Both the position numbers and the translations under genes were made by a program. 64,000 nt of DNA, taken from the NCBI RefSeq assembly GCF_943590815.1, contig NZ_CALSBS010000008.1:1-64000 (forward strand), written 5' to 3'. Within the stretch, counting starts at the first letter, position 1. Every line of letters begins with the position of its first letter. Below are positions 57,355 to 64,000 of this stretch, in pieces. The notes beneath the pieces are model-generated. The model was not told where the DNA came from, searched no databases, and was given only the letters and a program-made list of their open reading frames with translations. Source of the DNA: Pseudocitrobacter vendiensis (lineage in GTDB: Bacteria; Pseudomonadota; Gammaproteobacteria; Enterobacterales; Enterobacteriaceae).

Positions 57355-57834
57355 ATGAAACGCATTGCTTTTGTGGGGGCCGTCGGTGCGGGGAAAACCA
57401 CGCTCTTTAACGCATTACAGGGAAATTACACGCTGGCGCGTAAAACGCAGGCCGTGGAATTTAATGACAACGGCGATATTGATACGCCGGGGGAATATTT
57501 TAGCCATCCACGCTGGTATCACGCGCTAATAACGTCGTTACAGGATGTAGAAACGCTTATTTATATTCACGCCGCAGACGATAAAGAGAGTCGATTACCC
57601 GCCGGGTTATTAGATATTGGCGCGCGTAAACAGCATATCGCGGTGATCAGTAAAACGGACCTGCCCGGAGCGGACGTGGCGTATACCCGCCAGCTTTTGC
57701 AGGCAGCAGGATTTCAGTCGCCAATTTTCGAGCTCAACAGCCACGACCCACACAGCGTGCAGAGCCTGATCGATTATCTGGCTGAGCTTACCGAACAGGA
57801 GGAAGGGGCAGGTGAAAAAACTCATTATCGCTAA
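57355..57834 (+). CDS. eutP: EutP, GTPase-like acetate-kinase-related protein
   Basis: Predicted protein of 159 residues, P-loop NTPase (FVGAVGAGKTTLFNAL, then DTPGEYF and a SKTDLPGAD specificity motif). Reported in Salmonella to have acetate kinase activity. Overlaps eutQ by 23 bp. Confidence 0.94.
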   Translation: MKRIAFVGAVGAGKTTLFNALQGNYTLARKTQAVEFNDNGDIDTPGEYFSHPRWYHALITSLQDVETLIYIHAADDKESRLPAGLLDIGARKQHIAVISKTDLPGADVAYTRQLLQAAGFQSPIFELNSHDPHSVQSLIDYLAELTEQEEGAGEKTHYR

Positions 57835-58495
57835 CGATATTCGTGCAGCCCATGCGGATGGCGCAAAAGAACTCGCCGTTGTGCTGCGTGCCAGCATTAT
57901 CACGCCTGAAGCGCGGGAAGTGGCTGACCAGTTAGGTGTTGCCATTCGTGAATGCGATGAGCAAACCGCGCCGTCTGCGATTGAACCTCAGAGCGACACC
58001 CAGCGCATTCGCGAAGCCATTATTGCGCAGTTGCCCGCGGGGCAGTTTACCGAAAGCCTGGTCACACAACTGATGGATAAAGTGATGAAGGAGAAGCAGT
58101 CGCTGGAGCAGAGCGCCATGCAGCCGAGCTTTAAATCCGTGACCGGTAAGGGCGGCGTGAAGGTGATTGACGGGAGTAGCGTCAGGTTTGGCCGTTTCGA
58201 CGGCGCGGAACCGCACTGCGTGGGGTTAACGGATCTGGTAACGGAGCAAGACGGCAGCAGCATGGCGGCCGGGTTTATGCAGTGGGATAACGCCTTCTTC
58301 CCGTGGACGCTGAATTACGATGAAGTTGACATGGTACTGGAGGGCGAGCTGCACGTGCGTCACGCAGGCGAAACCATGATTGCCAAAGCCGGGGATGTGA
58401 TGTTTATCCCTAAAGGCGCCAGCATTGAGTTCGGCACGCCCTCGACCGTGCGATTCCTTTACGTTGCCTGGCCTGCGAACTGGCAATCGTTATGA
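57812..58495 (+). CDS. eutQ: EutQ, cupin-fold acetate-kinase-like protein
   Basis: Predicted protein of 227 residues, GTG start (KKLIIANDIR) within eutP. Variable N-terminus that may carry an encapsulation helix, and a C-terminal cupin (GFMQWDNAFFPWTLNYDEVD, ELHVRHAGETMI, DVMFIPKGASIEFG). Linked to microcompartment assembly and acetate kinase activity. Overlaps eutT by 4 bp (ATGA). Confidence 0.95.
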   Translation: MKKLIIANDIRAAHADGAKELAVVLRASIITPEAREVADQLGVAIRECDEQTAPSAIEPQSDTQRIREAIIAQLPAGQFTESLVTQLMDKVMKEKQSLEQSAMQPSFKSVTGKGGVKVIDGSSVRFGRFDGAEPHCVGLTDLVTEQDGSSMAAGFMQWDNAFFPWTLNYDEVDMVLEGELHVRHAGETMIAKAGDVMFIPKGASIEFGTPSTVRFLYVAWPANWQSL

Positions 58496-59295
58496 AAGAC
58501 TTCATCACGGAAGCGTGGCTCAGAGCGAATCATACGCTCAGCGAAGGCGCAGAGATTCATCTCCCTGCGGACAGTCGCCTGACGCCATCGGCTCGCGAGC
58601 TGCTGGAAAGCCGTCATCTGCGCATCAAATTTCTCGATGAACAGGGAACCCTGTTTGTTGATGACGAACAGCAGCAACCTCAGCGGGTCCATGGTTTAAC
58701 CAGCAGCGACAGCCACCCACAGGCGTGCTGCGAGCTGTGCCGTCAGCCGGTAGAGAAAAAACCGGATACGCTCACGCACCTGACCGCCGATAAAATGGTT
58801 GCCAAGAGCGACCCGCGCCTCGCGTTTCGTGCGGCGCTCGACAGCACCATCGCCCTGGCGGTATGGCTACAAGTTGAACTGACGGAAGCCTGGCAGCCGT
58901 GGCTTGCCGATATTCGTTCGCGTCTGGGCAACATCATGCGTGCGGATGCGGTAGATGAGCCGCTGGCGATGCAGAGTATCGTCGGGCTTAACGAAGAGGA
59001 ACTGCACCGTCTTTCGCACCAACCGCTACGTTATCTCGACCACGATCATCTGGTGCCAGAGGCCAGCCATGGCCGTGACGCCGCGCTGCTTAATTTACTG
59101 CGCACCAAAGTGCGTGAAACCGAAACGCTTGCCGCGCAGGTGTTTATCACCCGCGGTTTTGATGTATTGCGCCCGGATATTTTGCAGGCGCTGAACCGTC
59201 TGTCCAGCGCGGTTTACGTGATGATGATCCTGAGCGTGGCAAAGCACCCGCTAACCGTAAATCAAATTCAGCAACGGCTGGGAGGCGCGCAATGA
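58492..59295 (+). CDS. eutT: Ethanolamine cobalamin adenosyltransferase EutT
   Basis: Predicted protein of 267 residues with the metal-binding [13 protein letters not shown] motif (HxxxCCxxC), characteristic of EutT. Makes adenosylcobalamin for ethanolamine ammonia-lyase EutBC, whose genes are off the right edge. Overlaps neighbours by 4 bp on both sides. Confidence 0.95.
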   Translation: MKDFITEAWLRANHTLSEGAEIHLPADSRLTPSARELLESRHLRIKFLDEQGTLFVDDEQQQPQRVHGLTSSDSHPQACCELCRQPVEKKPDTLTHLTADKMVAKSDPRLAFRAALDSTIALAVWLQVELTEAWQPWLADIRSRLGNIMRADAVDEPLAMQSIVGLNEEELHRLSHQPLRYLDHDHLVPEASHGRDAALLNLLRTKVRETETLAAQVFITRGFDVLRPDILQALNRLSSAVYVMMILSVAKHPLTVNQIQQRLGGAQ

Positions 59296-60308
59296 TTATT
59301 GAACGCGCTCGCCAGTCGGCCCTGCGCACGCCGGCCCGCGTGGTGTTCCCGGATGCGCTGGATATCCGCGTGCTCAAAGCCGCGAACTCTCTGCATCAGC
59401 AGAAGCTGGCATTCCCCATTCTGGTCGCCAGCCCGTTCGAACTGCGGCAATTTGCCCTCAGCCACCGTGTCCCGATGGACGGTATTCAGGTTATCGACCC
59501 GAATGGCAATCTGCCGATGCGAGAAGCATTTGCCGGGCGTTGGCTGGCGCGCGCAGGTGAGAAAACCCCGCCGGATGCCGTGGAAAAATTACGCGATCCG
59601 CTGATGTTCGCGGCCGCGATGGTGAGTGCGGGCAGTGCGGATGTGTGCATTGCCGGCAATCTCTCTTCGACCGCGAATGTCCTTCGGGCCGGGCTTCGTA
59701 TTATCGGCTTACAGCCTGGCTGCAAAACGCTCTCTTCGCTTTTCCTGATGCTGCCGCAGTACAGCGGCCCTGCCTTAGGATTCGCCGATTGCAGCGTGGT
59801 GCCGCAGCCGACGGCGGCGCAGCTGGCGGATATCGCGCTTGCCAGCGCCGGGACATGGCGGGCGATATCCGGCGAAGAACCTCGCGTGGCGATGCTCTCT
59901 TTTTCAACCAACGGCAGCGCGCGTCATCCCTGTGTGGCTAACGTACAGCAGGCGACGGCGATTGTTCGCGAACGCGCGCCGCAGTTGGCGGTGGATGGTG
60001 AATTACAGTTTGACGCCGCCTTCGTCCCGGATGTCGCGGCGCAAAAAGCGCCTGCCAGCCCGCTGAAGGGAAGGGCCAACGTGATGGTTTTTCCATCGCT
60101 GGAGGCGGGCAATATTGGCTACAAAATCGCCCAGCGTTTGGGGGGCTATCGCGCCGTAGGGCCGCTGATTCAGGGGCTCGCCGCGCCGCTCCATGACCTT
60201 TCCCGCGGCTGTAACGTACAAGAAATTATTGAACTGGCGTTGGTGGCAGCCGTGCCGCGCCAGCCTGACGTGAGCTGCGAAAGTCGCTCACAAACACTGG
60301 TTGAATGA
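59292..60308 (+). CDS. eutD: Phosphotransacetylase EutD
   Basis: Predicted protein of 338 residues, single phosphate acetyltransferase domain ([36 protein letters not shown]). Converts acetyl-CoA from EutE to acetyl phosphate and recycles CoA inside the microcompartment. Confidence 0.95.
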   Translation: MIIERARQSALRTPARVVFPDALDIRVLKAANSLHQQKLAFPILVASPFELRQFALSHRVPMDGIQVIDPNGNLPMREAFAGRWLARAGEKTPPDAVEKLRDPLMFAAAMVSAGSADVCIAGNLSSTANVLRAGLRIIGLQPGCKTLSSLFLMLPQYSGPALGFADCSVVPQPTAAQLADIALASAGTWRAISGEEPRVAMLSFSTNGSARHPCVANVQQATAIVRERAPQLAVDGELQFDAAFVPDVAAQKAPASPLKGRANVMVFPSLEAGNIGYKIAQRLGGYRAVGPLIQGLAAPLHDLSRGCNVQEIIELALVAAVPRQPDVSCESRSQTLVE

Positions 60309-60348
60309 ACGGTCCCGTTCTGGACCCCTTAAATGAGAGGAAAACACA

Positions 60349-60642
60349 ATGGAAGCATTAGGAATGATTGAAACCCGGGGCCTGGTTGCACTGATTGAGG
60401 CTTCTGACGCCATGGTTAAAGCGGCACGCGTGAAGCTGGTCGGCGTGAAACAGATTGGTGGTGGCCTGTGTACTGCCATGGTTCGTGGTGATGTCGCAGC
60501 CTGCAAAGCCGCAACGGATGCTGGCGCGGCGGCAGCGCAGCGTATTGGAGAGCTGGTGTCTGTACACGTGATCCCGCGTCCGCACGGCGATCTGGAAGAA
60601 GTGTTCCCGATAAGCTTCAAGGGCGACAGCAACAACATGTAA
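60349..60642 (+). CDS. eutM: Major hexameric shell protein EutM
   Basis: Predicted protein of 97 residues, single BMC domain ([20 protein letters not shown]), with the family fold to the end. Main facet protein of the Eut shell. A REP unit follows before eutN, which may protect the eutM message and raise its share. Confidence 0.97.
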   Translation: MEALGMIETRGLVALIEASDAMVKAARVKLVGVKQIGGGLCTAMVRGDVAACKAATDAGAAAAQRIGELVSVHVIPRPHGDLEEVFPISFKGDSNNM

Positions 60643-60674
60643 TGGCTCGATGCGGGATGGCGCATTCATCACAG

Positions 60675-60700
60675 GCCGGATAAGCGAAGCGCCATCCGGC
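60675..60700. repeat. Single REP unit inside the eut operon
   Basis: Dyad gccggataagcg...cgccatccggc between eutM and eutN, with no terminator T-run after it. Confidence 0.85.
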
Positions 60701-60723
60701 AAATCTCACCCACGGAGGCGGGT

Positions 60724-61011
60724 ATGAAACTGGCAGTCGTCACAGGACAAATCGTTTGTACCGTACGCCATCAGGGACTGGCGTATGACAAATTGCTGAT
60801 GGTGGAAATGATCGATGCCCGGGGAAACCCTGACGGACAGTGCGCCGTGGCCATCGACAATATCGGTGCGGGAACCGGTGAGTGGGTGCTGCTGGTCAGC
60901 GGCAGTTCAGCCCGTCAGGCGCACCACAGCGAATTGTCGCCGGTGGATCTGTGCGTTATCGGCATTGTCGATGAAGTGGTGGCTGGCGGTAAGGTGACTT
61001 TTCATAAATAG
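60724..61011 (+). CDS. eutN: Pentameric shell vertex protein EutN
   Basis: Predicted protein of 95 residues, EutN/CcmL family (MKLAVVTGQIVCTVRHQGL; DNIGAGTGEWVLLVSGSSAR). Pentamers close the vertices of the shell. GGAGG precedes the start; eutE follows after 10 bp. Confidence 0.96.
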   Translation: MKLAVVTGQIVCTVRHQGLAYDKLLMVEMIDARGNPDGQCAVAIDNIGAGTGEWVLLVSGSSARQAHHSELSPVDLCVIGIVDEVVAGGKVTFHK

Positions 61012-61021
61012 GGCAGAAATC

Positions 61022-62425
61022 ATGAATCAACAGGATATTGAACAGGTGGTAAAAGCCGTGCTGCTGAAAATGAAAGACAGCAGTCAGCCTGTTGCCGACG
61101 TTCATGAAATGGGCGTCTTTGCCTCCCTGGATGACGCCGTTGCGGCGGCAAAAATCGCTCAACAGGGGCTGAAGAGCGTGGCAATGCGCCAGCTGGCGAT
61201 TCACGCCATCCGCGAGGCGGGTGAAAAACACGCCAGAGAATTAGCGGAGCTTGCCGTCAACGAGACGGGCATGGGGCGCATCGACGATAAATTTGCCAAA
61301 AATGTGGCGCAGGCGCGCGGCACGCCGGGCGTGGAGTGTTTATCGCCACAGGTGCTGACCGGCGATAACGGCCTGACGCTGATAGAAAACGCGCCGTGGG
61401 GCGTGGTGGCATCGGTGACGCCGTCCACCAACCCGGCGGCCACGGTGATTAATAACGCGATAAGCCTGATTGCCGCGGGCAACAGCGTCGTGTTTGCCCC
61501 GCATCCGGCGGCGAAAGGTGTTTCGCAACGCGCTATTGCGCTGCTTAACCAGGCGGTTGTTGCCGCAGGCGGCCCGGAAAACCTGCTGGTGACCGTCGCC
61601 AATCCGGATATCGAAACCGCACAGCGATTGTTCAAATATCCCGGCATCGGCCTGCTGGTGGTGACGGGCGGTGAAGCGGTTGTTGAGGCGGCGCGCAAAC
61701 ATACCAATAAACGCCTGATTGCCGCCGGGGCCGGGAATCCGCCGGTGGTGGTGGATGAGACGGCTGATCTTGCGCGTGCCGCCCAGTCCATCGTCAAAGG
61801 CGCTTCTTTCGATAACAACATCATCTGCGCGGATGAAAAAGTGCTGATTGTGGTCGATAGCGTGGCGGATGAACTGATGCGCCTGATGGAAGGTGAGCAT
61901 GCGGTCAGGCTGACGACGGCGCAGGCGGAGCAGCTCCAGCCGGTATTGCTAAACAAAATCGATGAACGCGGCAAAGGCACCGTCAGCCGTGATTGGGTTG
62001 GTCGCGATGCGGCAAAAATCGCCGCGGCGATTGGCCTGAAGGTACCGGAACAGACGCGTTTGCTGTTTGTGGAAACGTCGGCTGCGCATCCGTTTGCCGT
62101 GACTGAACTGATGATGCCGGTGCTGCCTGTCGTGCGCGTCGCCAACGTGGCAGAAGCCATTGCGCTGGCGGTGGTCCTTGAAGGCGGCTGCCATCACACA
62201 GCAGCGATGCACTCGCGCAATATCGACAACATGAACCAGATGGCGAATGCCATTGATACCAGCATTTTTGTCAAAAACGGGCCGTGTATTGCCGGGCTCG
62301 GATTAGGCGGGGAAGGCTGGACCACCATGACCATCACCACACCTACCGGTGAAGGGGTGACCAGCGCGAGGACATTCGTGCGCCTGCGCCGCTGCGTGCT
62401 GGTAGATGCATTCCGCATCGTATAA
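61022..62425 (+). CDS. eutE: CoA-acylating acetaldehyde dehydrogenase EutE
   Basis: Predicted protein of 467 residues. Aldehyde dehydrogenase fold with the catalytic cysteine in FDNNIICADEKV. The N-terminal 18 residues (MNQQDIEQVVKAVLLKMK) form the amphipathic encapsulation helix of microcompartment cargo. Oxidises acetaldehyde to acetyl-CoA with NAD+. Confidence 0.96.
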   Translation: MNQQDIEQVVKAVLLKMKDSSQPVADVHEMGVFASLDDAVAAAKIAQQGLKSVAMRQLAIHAIREAGEKHARELAELAVNETGMGRIDDKFAKNVAQARGTPGVECLSPQVLTGDNGLTLIENAPWGVVASVTPSTNPAATVINNAISLIAAGNSVVFAPHPAAKGVSQRAIALLNQAVVAAGGPENLLVTVANPDIETAQRLFKYPGIGLLVVTGGEAVVEAARKHTNKRLIAAGAGNPPVVVDETADLARAAQSIVKGASFDNNIICADEKVLIVVDSVADELMRLMEGEHAVRLTTAQAEQLQPVLLNKIDERGKGTVSRDWVGRDAAKIAAAIGLKVPEQTRLLFVETSAAHPFAVTELMMPVLPVVRVANVAEAIALAVVLEGGCHHTAAMHSRNIDNMNQMANAIDTSIFVKNGPCIAGLGLGGEGWTTMTITTPTGEGVTSARTFVRLRRCVLVDAFRIV

Positions 62426-62435
62426 GGAAAACGAG

Positions 62436-63272
62436 ATGGCATTCGACGAACAGTGGCTCACCCCGCGTCTGCACCAGGCTGCCCGTTTATGCCAGCAAAC
62501 GTCCGTGGCGAGCGACTCGCCGCTGTGGCTGGGCGTGGATCTGGGCACCTGCGATGTGGTGTCGATGGTGGTCGACCACGAGGGGCAGCCGGTTGCCGTG
62601 TGTCTCGATTGGGCTGACGTTGTGCGTGACGGCATCGTCTGGGATTTCTTCGGCGCGGTGACGATTGTTCGTCGCCATCTCGAGTCGCTTGAGCAGCAGC
62701 TTGGCTGTCGCTTCACCCACGCGGCGACCTCTTTTCCGCCGGGCACCGACGCGCGTATTTCTATCAACGTGCTGGAGTCTGCGGGCCTGGAGGTGAGTCA
62801 TGTACTGGACGAACCGACCGCGGTGGCAGACCTGCTTCGGCTGGATAACGCCGGCGTGGTGGATATTGGCGGCGGCACCACCGGAATCGCCATCGTCAAA
62901 CAGGGCAAGGTTATCTATTCCGCCGATGAAGCCACCGGCGGACACCACATCTCCCTGACGCTCGCGGGTAACCGCCGCGTTTCGCTGGAAGAGGCGGAGC
63001 AGTACAAGCGCAGCAATGCGCAGGAGATTTGGCCGGTGGTTAAGCCGGTGTACGAAAAGATGGCGGAGATTGTCGCCCGACATATCGAAGGGCAGGGGAT
63101 AACCGATTTATGGCTGGCAGGCGGTTCATGTATGCAATCGGGCGTGGATGCGTTGTTTCGCAAACGCTTCCCGGCGTTACGGGTGCATCTCCCGCAGCAC
63201 AGTCTGTTTATGACCCCACTGGCGATTGCCAGCAGCGGGCGCGAGAAAGCGGAGGGGATCTATGCAAAGTGA
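62436..63272 (+). CDS. eutJ: EutJ, Hsp70/actin-like microcompartment accessory protein
   Basis: Predicted protein of 278 residues from the ATG at 62436, the E. coli length; an earlier ATG lies inside eutE and is not used. Actin/Hsp70 ATPase motifs: LWLGVDLGTCDVVS, DEPTAVADLL, VVDIGGGTTGIAIV, LAGGSCMQSGV. Chaperone-like role proposed, not established. Overlaps eutG by 11 bp. Confidence 0.95.
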   Translation: MAFDEQWLTPRLHQAARLCQQTSVASDSPLWLGVDLGTCDVVSMVVDHEGQPVAVCLDWADVVRDGIVWDFFGAVTIVRRHLESLEQQLGCRFTHAATSFPPGTDARISINVLESAGLEVSHVLDEPTAVADLLRLDNAGVVDIGGGTTGIAIVKQGKVIYSADEATGGHHISLTLAGNRRVSLEEAEQYKRSNAQEIWPVVKPVYEKMAEIVARHIEGQGITDLWLAGGSCMQSGVDALFRKRFPALRVHLPQHSLFMTPLAIASSGREKAEGIYAK

Positions 63273-64000
63273 ATTGCAGACGGCGCTCTTTCAGGCATTC
63301 GATACCCTGAATCTGCAACGCATGAAAACGTTCAGCGTCCCGCCAGTGACGCTCTGCGGCCTTGGGGCAGTGAGCAGTTGCGGTCAAGAAGCGCAGTTAC
63401 GCGGGCTGAAGCATCTGTTTGTGATGGTCGATAGCTTTTTGCATCAGGCGGGAATGACCGCCGGGCTGATGCGTAGCCTGGCCGTTAAAGGGATAGCCAC
63501 CACAATTTGGCCGTGCCCGGTGGGCGAGCCCTGCATTACGGATGTTTGCGCGGCCGTCGCGCAGTTACGTGAATCTGGCGGCGACGGTGTTATCGCCTTC
63601 GGTGGCGGTTCAGTGCTGGATGCGGCGAAAGCCGTTGCGCTGCTGGTGACTAACCCGGATAGCACGCTGGCAGAGATATCGGAAACGCGCATTTTAAAAC
63701 CGCGCCTGCCATTGATGGCCATTCCAACCACGGCAGGCACCGGCTCTGAAACCACTAACGTAACGGTGATTATCGACGCCGTAACCGGACGCAAGCAGGT
63801 GCTGGCGCATGCTTCCCTGATGCCAGATGTAGCGATTCTGGATGCCGCGCTGACGGAAGGCATTCCGTCGCACATCACTGCAATGACCGGTATCGACGCC
63901 TTGACCCATGCGATTGAGGCCTATAGCGCGCTAAACGCCTCGCCGTTTACCGACAGCCTGGCAATTGGCGCAATGGCGATGATCGCGCAATCGCTGCCTA
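63262..64000 (+). CDS. eutG: Alcohol dehydrogenase EutG (5' part)
   Basis: The frame starts at ATG 63262 inside the end of eutJ and is open to the window edge (246 codons of about 395). Iron-type alcohol dehydrogenase: GVIAFGGGSVLDAAKAVA (NAD site), PTTAGTGSETTN, and MTGIDALTHAIEAYSAL with metal-binding histidine. Converts acetaldehyde to ethanol and regenerates NAD+ in the microcompartment. Truncation is only the window limit. Confidence 0.95.
   Translation, partial: MQSELQTALFQAFDTLNLQRMKTFSVPPVTLCGLGAVSSCGQEAQLRGLKHLFVMVDSFLHQAGMTAGLMRSLAVKGIATTIWPCPVGEPCITDVCAAVAQLRESGGDGVIAFGGGSVLDAAKAVALLVTNPDSTLAEISETRILKPRLPLMAIPTTAGTGSETTNVTVIIDAVTGRKQVLAHASLMPDVAILDAALTEGIPSHITAMTGIDALTHAIEAYSALNASPFTDSLAIGAMAMIAQSLP

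Overview
The window is an enterobacterial chromosome of the Escherichia/Salmonella/Citrobacter type. Gene order, protein lengths and regulatory sites follow the E. coli K-12 guaA to eut region, seen in the opposite orientation to the usual map: yfgG, pdeF, ppx, ppk, purN, purM, upp, uraA, hda, yfgD, bepA, perM, bcp, gcvR, dapA, bamC, purC, ypfJ, tmcA, ypfH, ypfN, dapE, yffB, ypfM, acrD, aegA, nudK, ypfG, tktB, maeB, then eutS-P-Q-T-D-M-N-E-J-G. Genus and species cannot be fixed from this stretch.

Positions 1 to about 9823 are the right part of an integrated, conjugation-related island. Its right border is visible: the last codons of guaA (T-I-E-W-E-stop) are repeated at 9806-9823 and followed by a terminator, so the element sits in the 3' end of guaA, which lies off the left edge. 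It carries a trbJ-trbK-trbL fragment of a P-type (IncP-like) mating apparatus, an oriT candidate with an IncP-like nic sequence and an eight-unit 10-bp iteron array, traJ with no relaxase gene after it, a truncated HigB-type toxin with an intact antitoxin, a serine resolvase with a res-like region, and a cargo pair of a helicase (superfamily 1 type) and a DUF2290-type protein that looks like an anti-phage module.

From 9977 to 16384, between the island border and yfgG, are two accessory genes: a secreted Sel1-repeat protein and a 1710-residue protein that joins a DEDD-type exonuclease, a RecQ-like helicase and a UvrD-like helicase. The triple fusion is the most unusual protein in the window.

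From 16472 to 56848 the window is mostly core chromosome: c-di-GMP turnover (pdeF), polyphosphate (ppk-ppx), purine synthesis (purMN, purC, each with a PurR operator), uracil salvage (upp-uraA), replication control (hda, with a CTG start), outer-membrane assembly (bamC, bepA), lysine/diaminopimelate synthesis (dapA, dapE), multidrug efflux (acrD) and transketolase 2/malic enzyme. Departures from the K-12 layout are a beta-glucoside kinase plus 6-phospho-beta-glucosidase pair between purM and upp with an AscG-like operator, an Rpn-family nuclease between hda and yfgD, no hyf operon between bcp and perM, and no talA between tktB and maeB. REP/BIME elements lie at 34.7 and 52.3 kb and inside the eut operon at 60.7 kb.

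From 57007 to the right edge is the first part of the ethanolamine-utilisation microcompartment operon: shell proteins EutS, EutM and EutN, accessory EutP, EutQ and EutJ, the cobalamin adenosyltransferase EutT, and the acetaldehyde branch EutE/EutD/EutG. eutG is cut by the window end.
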